From contig JADJEI010000006.1 of the NCBI GenBank assembly GCA_016709155.1, forward strand, positions 186,001 to 250,000: a DNA stretch of 64,000 nt, given 5' to 3'. This stretch comes from Ignavibacteriales bacterium (GTDB taxonomy: Bacteria; Bacteroidota; Ignavibacteria; Ignavibacteriales; Ignavibacteriaceae). The notes beneath the pieces were generated by a model that searched no databases, was not told where the DNA came from, and worked only from the letters and a program-made list of their open reading frames with translations. Of the stretch, positions 46,279 to 55,702 are shown in pieces. The stretch's first letter is position 1; each line of letters begins with the position of its first letter. The position numbers and the translations under genes are program-made.

Positions 46279-47181
46279 ATGCTGCTTAGCGTTTGTATTG
46301 CAACATTTCAAAGACCGGAATTACTAAAAAAACTACTGTTTAGTTTAGTAAGCCAAAAAATAGAAAAAGAAATTCTTTTAGAAATAATAGTAGTTGATAA
46401 TGATAAGAATGAAACTGCACGAAATATTGTAACAGAATTTAACGATACTGATAAATTTAAGTACTCTTATCTTGTTCAACCGGAAAAAAATATAAGTCTC
46501 ACGAGAAATTTAGCAGTTGCGAAGGCGAATGGAGAGTATATATTATTCATTGATGATGATGAATATGCCTCTGAAAACTGGGTGATGGAATTATTCAGAA
46601 CAGTAACGAACTTTGGTGCAGATGGCGTATTTGGGACTGTTAATTCGTATTTTTCTGAAGGTACTCCTGATTGGATAAGACAAAGTTTTATTTATAACCG
46701 TCCAACTTTCAAAACGGGCACAGTGGCTACTATAACCCGATCGGGAAATTGCTTAATAAAGAGAGCTACGATAAAGTCCGTTGATGGCCCTTTTGACCCA
46801 GCGTATGGTATTTCTGGAGGGTCAGATACAAAGCTTTTTTATTTGTTAATAAGTAATGGGGCAAAATTTGTCAATTCGTTTGAAGCCGAAACATTCGAAT
46901 TTGTACCTCCTGAACGAGCAACACTCAAGTGGCTGGTAAAAAGAGCATTTCGGACCGGCAATGGATTCGTAAGAAGACTCATTGAAAATAAAAAGGAGAA
47001 TACTTTCATCGTAAAATTTAAATTTATTACTATTGGATTGTCGTTTTCACTTATAAGTATTTGTCTCGCCATTCTCTTATTTCCATTAAAATCAAAACGA
47101 ATTCACTGGTACTTAAAATTTATTGCAAATTTAGGAAAACTATCCGCAGTGTTTGGATACTACCCCCTTGAATATTCTTAG
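46279..47181 (+). CDS. Glycosyltransferase family 2
   Basis: 300 residues. Begins MLLSVCIATFQRPELLKKLLFSLVSQK, has IIVVDNDKNETARNIV, and ANGEYILFIDDDEYASENWV, where DDD supplies the metal-binding DxD (about 95-97). The C-terminal part contains a hydrophobic segment (ITIGLSFSLISICLAILLFPL), consistent with a membrane-attached enzyme. It differs from the neighbour GT2 in domain order at the end. Role in the same glycan, donor unknown. Confidence 0.87.
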   Translation: MLLSVCIATFQRPELLKKLLFSLVSQKIEKEILLEIIVVDNDKNETARNIVTEFNDTDKFKYSYLVQPEKNISLTRNLAVAKANGEYILFIDDDEYASENWVMELFRTVTNFGADGVFGTVNSYFSEGTPDWIRQSFIYNRPTFKTGTVATITRSGNCLIKRATIKSVDGPFDPAYGISGGSDTKLFYLLISNGAKFVNSFEAETFEFVPPERATLKWLVKRAFRTGNGFVRRLIENKKENTFIVKFKFITIGLSFSLISICLAILLFPLKSKRIHWYLKFIANLGKLSAVFGYYPLEYS

Positions 47182-47265
47182 TCAAATATTGCGTAAACTT
47201 CTATCCTTATTCAATAAATACAAATTAATTTTTTTTCATTAAGATAACTTTTCTCAAATGTAATT

Positions 47266-48739
47266 GTGGACAAAAATTTTAAAAAAAATATTCTAAAAGG
47301 ATCTTTTAGCTACTTCCATCGGAACCTTGTCAGGGATGCTGTTTCAGTTCTTAACTGTAATGTTGGTTGTACGATATGTTACAAAGAACGAAATGGGAAT
47401 GTATGCACTCATCATGGTTGTTGTAAATATGTTCAGCTTACTCGGCGGATTAGGGCTTGAACTAACCATGGTAAAATCAATTGCGAGTTCTAAAGTTGAA
47501 GAGAATAAAGATATCCTAATTCCTATTTTGGTTTTAAGAGCACTTGGGGCTTTTGTATTTAGCATTGTCTTTTTACTTGCGGGTAAATTTATATTACATT
47601 TTTTTGACGATCATCTTTCTTTATATCTTATTTATGTGCCAATCATTTTTGTCCTTGCCAATTTTAGAGATTTATTTTATAACCTTCTCCAGGGTTAAAT
47701 AGATTTCGACAATATTCGGTTGTCAATGTTGTTTCTTCGTTTTTCAGAGTACTCGTTGTTTTACTTTTTTATTTATTTTGATAAAATGAACATTGAAACA
47801 CTATTAATAATTGAAATATTAGCAACATTGCAACCACTAGTTCATCAAATTTTTATTATTCCTTTCAAAAAATATTTTGAGATGAAACCAACAATTAGCT
47901 CCTTTGTTAAAATTATAAAATTTAGTACTCCCCTCTATCTAAATAATCTTTTCGTGTTCATTAATGGAAGAATTAATATATTCATGATCGGAGCATATCT
48001 GAGTCCGGCTAATGTAGCGAGTTTTTCAGTTGCCTCCAATATACCAATGGCACTAAAAAAAATATTTTCCTCATTTATTATAGTCTATTTCCCAAACTTG
48101 GCTAAGTTATTTTCTGAAGGAGATAAAAAAACTGCCGAAAGTTTTATTAATAAATCTCTCTCAATATTTTCTTTAGTAATGACGATTTTAGTTTTATTCT
48201 CATTTATTTTTAAAAATGAAATCATTATCCTTCTTTACTCACAAAAATATTTGGACTCAGCTTTAGTAGCTGCATTATTAATATTTAATTTTCATATAAG
48301 AGGGATGGCTGATCTCATGGGATATTCCTTTACTCCAGCTGGACATCCCTCGGTTCCTGCAAAAGTAAATTTCATCGCAAGTATTATAAGTGCTGCGGCG
48401 AGCCTTGTTACGATTCCTATATTTGGAGTTATAGGTGCTGCGTATGCTTTAATTTTTATGAATTTAGTTAGTTTTACATTATTTTATTTGCATCTTATTA
48501 AATATAAAATACAACTACAGCTACTCGAATTATTTAAACCTATTTTAGTTCTTGCAATTATTTTAATTATTTATTTTTTTATTGATTCGGAATATTTGAT
48601 ACTAAAGATTGCGTTTATAATTTTATTTTTTGTTCTACAAGGAATTTTCATCAATGAATTTAGAGAGATAATTAAGGGTATGCTTGCTCAATTATTAAAA
48701 TTGAAGAATAATTTTATTACGAATTTAAAAAAACATTAG
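47266..48739 (+). CDS. Wzx-like flippase (MATE/polysaccharide transporter), three frameshifts
   Basis: Start GTG 47266 (MDKNFKKNILKG). A first indel near 47295-47300 leads into LATSIGTLSGMLFQFLTVMLVVRYVTKNEMGMYALIMVVVN; a second at 47695-47696 (missing T) joins LLQG to LNRFRQYSVVNVVSSFFRVLVVLLFY, and a third in the T-run 47765-47770 returns the frame to IYFDKMNIETLLII. The remaining part is clean (NGRINIFMIGAYLSPANVASFSVASNIPMALKK...) to the stop at 48739. About 12 helices are expected over 490 residues. It flips the undecaprenyl-linked repeat unit. Multiple A/T-run indels suggest sequence error. Confidence 0.78.
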
Positions 48740-48879
48740 TGTTTTTAGCTCACGGCATAAATGAGAATTATTATTCAAAATAAAGGAAGTTATTTTGAAA
48801 TTTTTTTATTATTCTATAATTATAGCTTTTTGAGAAATAAAGTAATAATCTATAACATCATAAAAGTTCGATTTGCGAA

Positions 48880-49650
48880 ATGAATCCCAATAATCTGAAA
48901 ATTGTAGTAAATGCAGATGACTTTGGAATGTCAAATGCTGTAAATCTAGCTATTCTGAAATCTTTTAATAATAGCTGGATTTCTACCACAACGATTATGT
49001 GCAATATGGCAGGGTTTGAAGAGGCTTGTGAAATGACTCATAAAGAAAAAATTTCAGATCGCATCGGAATCCATTTTAACATTACAGAGGGCAAACCTTT
49101 GACAGAAAAAATAAAAAAGTTGAAGAAGTTTTGTAATAACAATGGTGAAATGTATAAATCTTTTAAAGGACAGACTTTTAACTCTATAGAAAAAGAAGCT
49201 GTTTATATTGAACTCGAAGCACAGATGAACAAATTAAAAAAAAATCATATAAATCCAACACACGCCGACTCACATCGACACTCACATCATTTTATCGGCA
49301 CACAATCTTTATTTATCGCACTTGCTAAGGATAATTCTATTCCAGCGGTAAGATTAAGATTTAATTGGGGAAACCTTTCATTGCAAAGAAGAATTTACTC
49401 AAAACTCTATAATTGGAGATTAGAATTTGCCGAACTTGCCAAGACAAAATATTTTTGTGAGATAAGAAATGTGGATAAGAGATTACTATTGAAGAAGAAA
49501 CCCATTGAGGTTATGGTGCATCCCTGTCAGGGTATTGACGGAAAAATTGTCAATTATAAAGAAGGTGATGATTTTGAATCACTGATAGAAAAATTTCTTC
49601 CTAAAGTTTCGTTTGCTACTTATAAATCATTATGTGAAAATGGAAACTAA
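48880..49650 (+). CDS. YdjC/ChbG-like carbohydrate deacetylase
   Basis: 256 residues. IVVNADDFGMSNAVNLAIL (about 8-26) carries the Asp-Asp metal-binding motif, IGIHFNITEGKPLT gives His, and THADSHRHSHHFIGTQSLF gives the H-x3-H. Near the end VMVHPCQGIDG is the last motif of the family. It deacetylates N-acetylated sugars. It is the second deacetylase in this locus, with a different fold from the NodB-like one. Its stop overlaps the start of the ligase/polymerase by 11 bp. Confidence 0.85.
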   Translation: MNPNNLKIVVNADDFGMSNAVNLAILKSFNNSWISTTTIMCNMAGFEEACEMTHKEKISDRIGIHFNITEGKPLTEKIKKLKKFCNNNGEMYKSFKGQTFNSIEKEAVYIELEAQMNKLKKNHINPTHADSHRHSHHFIGTQSLFIALAKDNSIPAVRLRFNWGNLSLQRRIYSKLYNWRLEFAELAKTKYFCEIRNVDKRLLLKKKPIEVMVHPCQGIDGKIVNYKEGDDFESLIEKFLPKVSFATYKSLCENGN

Positions 49651-50929
49651 AAACAACTATCTCAAGAGAGATACTTATTTTAACATTGCGAATATATCAT
49701 TTATTATTCTGATATTTTTTACGGTATTCGGAACCGCATTACCGTTTAGATCAAAGGCCGCTGAAGTCGCGGAGATTGGCACCTCAAACATTATAAATCA
49801 AATTGTTTTTTCTTCACTATTTATCTTATCTCTTATTGCACTTTTGCCAAAACGCAGAGAATTACTTTCTTTCATTATTAAAGAAAAATTTCTCACGGCT
49901 TTTATTATATGGTGCTTCCTTAGTTTAATCTGGTCGGAATTCAGTTTTAACTCATTCAAAAGATTATTCCAAATGTTTTGCACGATAAGTGTAAGTATAG
50001 CTTTCTTACTTCATAATGATTCACGAAATGATCTTTTGAAATTCATCAAATATATTATTTATCTATACTTAATTTTGTCTTTCTTATCAGTAATTCTTGT
50101 TCCTGATGCACTGGATCCAGATTTTCATACCTGGAGGGGATTAACTTCACAGAAAAATATGCTTGGACAAGATGCATTAATCTCTTCTATTTTTTGTTAT
50201 CTATTTTACAAAAATACTGATGAATTTTATTCGCGGGTTATTGCCATGATGATGATGCTTCTGAGTATTGTGCTTATGGTGGGTTCGATGAGTTCAACAT
50301 CAATCTTGATTTTTATATTTCTTCTGGCACTTAGTATTTTTTATTTTGTTTATAAATTATTTGAACCAACTGGGTATGGAAGGACTGCCGCATCTATTTT
50401 AATATTTACACTACTCTCTTGTCTATTGGCTGTAATTACCTTAGCACCTGATTTTTTTAAACTGATTCCGGAGTTGTTTGGCAAGGATGACACATTTTCC
50501 GGTCGAACTGATCTGTGGACTTATATGTTATTTGAAATTTCAAAACACCCATGGCTGGGGGCAGGTTATCAAGGGTTCTGGGTAGTTGAAAATAAAAGTG
50601 TTTTGGTGATTTATGACTATTTTGTCTGGCTTCCCAATCAATCACATAACGGTTATATAGACATAATAAATGAAGTAGGCTTTATTGGTTTCATACTGTT
50701 TCTTTTTTTCATCGTTAGTTATTTTACTCGTTTTGCAATAAGTAAAATAAAAAGCCAATGGATATGGTTTATGATAATAGCGGTTATATCTAATTTTCAG
50801 GAGTCAACTTTTTTTCGTCCCGGACATCTGCTTTCTTCATTAGTTGTTTTTGCATATCTGATAACAGCATTTGATTCGTTTGACCCTTATAAGAATAACA
50901 ATGAAAAGAAAATTATTAAAATACAGTGA
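49640..50929 (+). CDS. O-antigen ligase/polymerase (Wzy/WaaL-like)
   Basis: 429 residues from ATG 49640 inside the preceding stop region. About ten to twelve hydrophobic helices. The central FAFWRGLTSQKN-like segment (DPDFHTWRGLTSQKNMLGQDALI) and the large loop SGRTDLWTYMLFEISKHPWLGAGYQGFW with NQSHNGYIDIINEVGFIGFILFL are the Wzy_C hallmarks. It either polymerises repeat units or attaches the chain to its acceptor. It completes the Wzx/Wzy-type assembly with the flippase at 47266 and the Wzc-like kinase. Confidence 0.88.
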   Translation: METKNNYLKRDTYFNIANISFIILIFFTVFGTALPFRSKAAEVAEIGTSNIINQIVFSSLFILSLIALLPKRRELLSFIIKEKFLTAFIIWCFLSLIWSEFSFNSFKRLFQMFCTISVSIAFLLHNDSRNDLLKFIKYIIYLYLILSFLSVILVPDALDPDFHTWRGLTSQKNMLGQDALISSIFCYLFYKNTDEFYSRVIAMMMMLLSIVLMVGSMSSTSILIFIFLLALSIFYFVYKLFEPTGYGRTAASILIFTLLSCLLAVITLAPDFFKLIPELFGKDDTFSGRTDLWTYMLFEISKHPWLGAGYQGFWVVENKSVLVIYDYFVWLPNQSHNGYIDIINEVGFIGFILFLFFIVSYFTRFAISKIKSQWIWFMIIAVISNFQESTFFRPGHLLSSLVVFAYLITAFDSFDPYKNNNEKKIIKIQ

Positions 50930-50936
50930 TACTATA

Positions 50937-51568
50937 TCATTCAATAACTTTAATAACCCAAGAAGATTTCCTTTGAATTTTTTGTAATCGCAGATCATCA
51001 ACAACTTTGAATGATCTATCTACATCCTTCCATAATTTATTATTTCGCTCCTTATTGTCCCACATAGAAATAATAATCTTTCCATCTTTAGATAGGAAGT
51101 TTTTATATTTTTTAATTACTTCTATTGGTTTATCGAAATAATAAAGTGATTCGTTAAAAACTATCATATCAAATCTTTGATCCGGTTCGTATGAACTAAT
51201 TTCGAGCAAACAAATTTGGCTTTGTTGGTGGCAATATTGGCGGCTATTTTCATTGCCTCCTCTGATAAATCCACACCCACATATAATTCGTAGTTAATAC
51301 CATTTAGTCGATTTAATAATAGTCCTTGTCCACAACCCAGATCTAATATGCTTCCACCTTCGAACCAGAAATTAAAATATCCAATAATAATACTGTATCG
51401 TGACAGTTGATTAATGTCAGATAGGTAATCCCATTTATTATCTTTAAACTCTTGTTCCCATGTTTGTCTACTTCGGGAAAGTGGTTTATAAGGTAAGCAA
51501 TAAACTTTAACAAAACTGAAGAAATTCGAAACTGATTTTTTAATTTTCATTTTGTCATTTTTTTTCAA
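50937..51568 (-). CDS. Class I SAM methyltransferase, frameshifted
   Basis: The N-terminal part (from 51568) has WEQEFKDNKWDYLSDINQLSRYSIIIGYFN, GGSILDLGCGQGLLLNRL (SAM motif I) and YVGVDLSEEAMKIA. A missing base near 51206 ends it; the other frame then gives LEISSYEPDQRFDMIVFNESLYYFDKP (motif III/IV) and a short end. About 210 residues joined. The substrate is unknown. It is convergent with the polymerase gene (7-bp gap) and may methylate the end of the glycan chain or be unrelated. Confidence 0.72.
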
Positions 51569-51598
51569 ATATAATAAATTTTATTAAAATTTAAAAAA

Positions 51599-51645
51599 AA
51601 TCAGAGAATCATAAAGATTGATACAATCAAATGATTCTCTGATTA
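51599..51645 (-). terminator. Intrinsic terminator of the large T9SS surface protein gene
   Basis: Stem AATCAGAGAATCAT / ATGATTCTCTGATT with an 18-nt loop and a T-tract on the minus strand. It lies 33 bp after the stop at 51678. Confidence 0.8.
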
Positions 51646-51677
51646 TTATTAATGAATTTTTAATGAAGGATGTAAGA

Positions 51678-54638
51678 TTATTTGAGTAAAACCAATTTCT
51701 TAATTTCCTTGAAATCCTTGCTTTCTAAGGCATATAGATAGATGCCTGAAGATAAATTAGTTGGACTGAATTCGTAGGAATGAACTCCTGCCTCTAATTC
51801 TTGTTCGACCAGATTTTCAACCTTCTCTCCAAGCAAAGTATAGATTGTTAACTTGACGTTTGATCTCTGTGGGAGTGAAAACTTTATTGTAGTTGAAGGA
51901 TTGAATGGATTCGGAAAGTTTTGCTCTAATATGAATCGCTCTGGTGATACAACATCTACTAAAACTTCATCTGAATATTCATATGCTCCTCCAAATTCTA
52001 TCATCTTTAGCCGATAATAATATGAACCGCTTTGAATTGATGAATCTGTAAAACTATAAGAATGTTCTTCAACAGAGCTACCATTACCATTAACATAACC
52101 GATGGGTAAAAAAGCTTCTCCAGTTCTTCTTTCAACTTCAAAACCGGCATTATTTAATTCGGTTGAAGTATTCCAATTTAGGGTGACATTTTCACCATTA
52201 GATTGTGCTGAAAACTCTGTGAGTTCTACTGCGAGAGCATCATCATAACCCCAGATTTGCCCCTCCCAAAGTCCCGCCCAACCATTTTGATTGGAGGAAA
52301 TAAAGACTATTCTAATATATCTTGCATCAACAACATTGAATTGATTTTCTGTCCACTCTGCTTCTGCAGATGAAACATTTGTTAAAACATCAACCCAATC
52401 ATTCAGATCTGTTGAAACTCGAATTGTGTAATTATAAATTCTACCTGTTTCCCAACTGTAAAATGCTAGGCGTGCTAAGCTAACCTGTTTAACACTTCCA
52501 AGGTCAAACATAATCCATTCAGGCATTGTGTCTCCCGCCCATCTTGAATCAGGATCCCCGTCTCCATATCCCAATCCGTCAATCGTCTGCTCAGGTGAAT
52601 GTTCTGGTTCTGGTATGACCGAAGCAGTTGCGCTATCAATCTCAAACTGAATTAATCCTTGTAAAGAATCATCCACCATTTCGTAATTGGCAGAGTTTGC
52701 TGATAGTGAAATAAGATTACCGGCAAGGTCGGTTACATTATTAACTGTAACTGTGTAAGTCCCTACTGAATGAACTGAAGTTGATAATGTGACAATAGAA
52801 TTTGATAAATCCGCCGACAAAACAGTGATTGTCGGGTCTATATTGTAGTGACTTATATTTTCTGCTGTAGAAGGATCCAGGGATTCCGAAAATGTAATTC
52901 GCAGAGTTACTGAATCAATTAATTCTGCACTATTAACTTCAGGAGGTGTAACATCACCAAGCATTTCATATTGCGCTGTGTTTGCATCCGGCGAAATTAT
53001 ATTTCCCGAAAGATCTGTGACGTTATTTATTGTGACAGTGTAGGTTCCGGCAGTATGCTGCGATGTGGTCAATGTTACTTGCGACCCAGATAGACTTGCT
53101 GATAAAACTGTAATTCCATTTGTGATAGAATAATTTCCTGAGTTTTGAGCTGAGCCGCTCTCGAGCGGTTCTGAAAAATTTATTCTAATTGTAACAGGGT
53201 CGATAAAAGTAGCGCCTATAACTTCAGGTGCAATCAGGTCGGGTCCGGTGATTAATTCAGCGGCACCAATATCCCATCCGTTACCCTGCGTTCTCTGAGT
53301 CTCGTAATAATCATTATTAAAAGGTAAAGCAGAGAAACCAATGTCAATTACATTACTTCCTGTCTGGGGAAGATAACTACCTGCTATATTCCATTTTGAA
53401 TCAATTCCGGTTAATTCAATTTGCGGTGTAGCGATGATACCGTTAGTACAGTTATTTGCATTCCACGTTGCCAATGGGGTTTGACCACCCCCATTCCATA
53501 ATACACTTCCACCATCAGTAGAAGTCATATTATGGTCAATAGTAAGATTGCTTACTGGGTGCACGTTAAATGGTGGTGGTGCTGATGAAGCTGTTGGGTT
53601 ATAAAATCTCCACTGTACATCATCTGATGTAGAAGCTGAATTCCAGATGGCATTGTTATAAAACTTCACGTTATTGCAAGCTCGGTTGTCTATTGCGCAA
53701 CCATAAGTACCTTTGCTATTATAAATAGTGTTGTTGGCTATCAAACCACCTCGCGCATCATATGTACCAAATCTTGCTGAATCAGGGGAACCAGCATTTC
53801 CACTATCATAATTTCTTTCTAATTGAATTCCACCTTCAGTACAGTTTACTATTAAATTGTTATAAATCTTAAAGTATCGCATATACCTGCTGTATATACC
53901 CCAATTGGAGTTTTCTAGTCTATTGCCGTATATTTCTGTACTGTCAATATATTGAGGCATTAAATCACTTCCACCTGGACTTACATAAGGAAATATGTTT
54001 ATTGAATGGTGAGCAGTGTTATCGTGAATGTAATTGTATCTTATAATATTGCCTCTGCATCTCCAATCGTCAGAAGGATCGGAAGTGTTTTGTGAATGAC
54101 TCATTATCGTGATCGCATTCCACTTTGAGCCTGTAATTTCACAATATTCGACTAAATTATAATCTCCCTGAAATCTTAAAGTTGAACCTGAAGCAACTCC
54201 ATCTATCACCAATCTTCTTAATTCAAGATAATCAGAGCCTTCGGTCCAAAATCCGTTTCCAGTATTAATTATCTTCAATGATTCCCAGGTTACAAATTGA
54301 ATGTTATTCGCTGAAAAATTTTTATTGCTTTGATAATCTATAATAGGTCTATCATTGGGGTTTTCCCCTCTGAAAATTATTCTATTCGCTGCATTACCGC
54401 TATGGATAAATGTAGTGTTAGTGGTTGGAATGTATGGAGATGAGGATTTCTTGATAATTACAATATCCCCAGCTTGAGCTGTGTTTACAGCTTTATCCCA
54501 AGTTAACCAAGGTTGATCTGGATTAGTACCTACGTTCGAATCTGAAGCATTTGGGCTATCCTTATCGAGGTAATAAGTATTGGAGAAAGTAAATGAAGTG
54601 AAAAGTATGAGAAAAGCACAAACAAATTTGTTAAACAT
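51678..54638 (-). CDS. Large secreted parallel beta-helix / SbsA-Ig / F5-8C protein with T9SS tail
   Basis: 986 residues with a signal peptide (FTFSNTYYLD). Domains: a right-handed beta-helix at about 20-460 (DKAVNTAQAGDIVII, LIANNTIYNSKGTY, CNNVKFYNNAIWNSA); two Ig-like SbsA/Big_5 repeats at about 465-655 (PEVIGATFIDPVTIRINFSEPL, PEVNSAELIDSVTLRITFSESL); an F5/8-type C domain at about 660-790 (DGDPDSRWAGDTMPEWIMFDLG, RYIRIVFISS); and an FN3-like stretch followed by NFPNPFNPSTTIKFSLP...IKKLVLLK, a T9SS sorting domain. Polysaccharide lyase or binding function is plausible because of the helix and the discoidin-like domain, but no catalytic residues can be assigned. Confidence 0.85.
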   Translation of the reverse strand: MFNKFVCAFLILFTSFTFSNTYYLDKDSPNASDSNVGTNPDQPWLTWDKAVNTAQAGDIVIIKKSSSPYIPTTNTTFIHSGNAANRIIFRGENPNDRPIIDYQSNKNFSANNIQFVTWESLKIINTGNGFWTEGSDYLELRRLVIDGVASGSTLRFQGDYNLVEYCEITGSKWNAITIMSHSQNTSDPSDDWRCRGNIIRYNYIHDNTAHHSINIFPYVSPGGSDLMPQYIDSTEIYGNRLENSNWGIYSRYMRYFKIYNNLIVNCTEGGIQLERNYDSGNAGSPDSARFGTYDARGGLIANNTIYNSKGTYGCAIDNRACNNVKFYNNAIWNSASTSDDVQWRFYNPTASSAPPPFNVHPVSNLTIDHNMTSTDGGSVLWNGGGQTPLATWNANNCTNGIIATPQIELTGIDSKWNIAGSYLPQTGSNVIDIGFSALPFNNDYYETQRTQGNGWDIGAAELITGPDLIAPEVIGATFIDPVTIRINFSEPLESGSAQNSGNYSITNGITVLSASLSGSQVTLTTSQHTAGTYTVTINNVTDLSGNIISPDANTAQYEMLGDVTPPEVNSAELIDSVTLRITFSESLDPSTAENISHYNIDPTITVLSADLSNSIVTLSTSVHSVGTYTVTVNNVTDLAGNLISLSANSANYEMVDDSLQGLIQFEIDSATASVIPEPEHSPEQTIDGLGYGDGDPDSRWAGDTMPEWIMFDLGSVKQVSLARLAFYSWETGRIYNYTIRVSTDLNDWVDVLTNVSSAEAEWTENQFNVVDARYIRIVFISSNQNGWAGLWEGQIWGYDDALAVELTEFSAQSNGENVTLNWNTSTELNNAGFEVERRTGEAFLPIGYVNGNGSSVEEHSYSFTDSSIQSGSYYYRLKMIEFGGAYEYSDEVLVDVVSPERFILEQNFPNPFNPSTTIKFSLPQRSNVKLTIYTLLGEKVENLVEQELEAGVHSYEFSPTNLSSGIYLYALESKDFKEIKKLVLLK

Positions 54639-55117
54639 AATGTTTAGCCTCCTTAGACGAAAGATTTGTTTAGTAATAATTTATTATTTATTGGGTCTAT
54701 AAATAGTAGTGTTTGCTTGGCACAGAAATGGACAATTGGTTTTATGTTCGATGAAATTCGATTCGAAATATTTGACCGGAAAATCATTTTAAAATTTATT
54801 TTCTAAGTGAATGATTTTGACTTCACTTCACAACTGCAAGAATTGTACTATTTCAAAGTATTAGAAAATGAGATAATATTGAATGTTTTTTTACATATCG
54901 GAAGATTTTCCAGGTAATAATTACAACTTGCTGATCAGAATGGAAAATTCTCTTTGAGATTTGATGGTAAGCAGTAATTAGTTAAACTGATTAGAAAAGA
55001 AAAATAAGGGGTAAAATAATAGCGCCTAACTACTTGGTCAAGTCATAAGAATTTTTACAAACAACCAACTAGCTTAGGAGTTTCTGGACGACTCTATAAT
55101 TGTACGTTTAAGCGTTC
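54639..55117. other. Intergenic region
   Basis: About 480 bp, A/T-rich, no supported gene. It must contain the promoter of the minus-strand surface-protein gene. A short plus-strand stretch near 54941 (KFSLRFDGKQ) vaguely recalls a T9SS tail but stops at once. No repeat seen. Confidence 0.35.
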
Positions 55118-55702
55118 TTATTTCATATGAGATGCTGAAAAATCTCTTCCGGCTTTTAGTGCATCAATGTTAAGCTGAACTATCTTCTTCCCTTTTCTTT
55201 CAAAGATTTTCTTTATTCCGTTTTCGAGTGATTGATATGGGATATCAATAAATGGAGAAGCTGCGCCAAGCACTACCATATTTGATGAACGTGGAGATTT
55301 TACCTGTCTTGCAATTTCATCAGCGTTTATTGCAATGTTGTGAGGAAGTTTTTCAATCTCAGCAAGCAGCATTTTCATATCGGGGTAATCTGTAATGTTA
55401 ACAAATGGAGTTGTATTTGTTACCAGCCACCCATTTTCTGAAAGCCACGGCAAGTAACGCAATGATTCCATTGGCTCAACAGAAATAATTATATCTGCTC
55501 TGCCTTCTGGAATTAAATCACTTGCAATTTCTCTTTCAGAAATTCTAAGATGAGATTGCACTGCACCACCGCGCTGACTCATTCCGTGTACTTCTGCCTG
55601 TTTTAAATAAAGATGATTTTCCAAAGCTGCCATGCCAACAACCGCAGCAATTGAAAGAATTCCTTGTCCGCCTACACCCGCTAAAATTATATCTGATTTC
55701 AT
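55118..55702 (-). CDS. iorB: Indolepyruvate ferredoxin oxidoreductase, beta subunit
   Basis: 194 residues. The whole chain is the pyruvate-ferredoxin-oxidoreductase gamma-type fold: ILAGVGGQGILSIAAVVG (about 6-23), LKQAEVHGMSQRGGAVQSHLRIS, LIPEGRADIIISVEPMESLRYL. Its ATG overlaps the stop of iorA by 4 bp. With IorA it oxidises aryl-pyruvates from aromatic amino-acid catabolism to aryl-acetyl-CoA, reducing ferredoxin. Confidence 0.92.
   Translation of the reverse strand: MKSDIILAGVGGQGILSIAAVVGMAALENHLYLKQAEVHGMSQRGGAVQSHLRISEREIASDLIPEGRADIIISVEPMESLRYLPWLSENGWLVTNTTPFVNITDYPDMKMLLAEIEKLPHNIAINADEIARQVKSPRSSNMVVLGAASPFIDIPYQSLENGIKKIFERKGKKIVQLNIDALKAGRDFSASHMK

Noticed and set aside
54941..54980. 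Short plus-strand stretch resembling a T9SS tail
   Set aside because: Only about ten residues match before stop codons, so it cannot be supported as a remnant.
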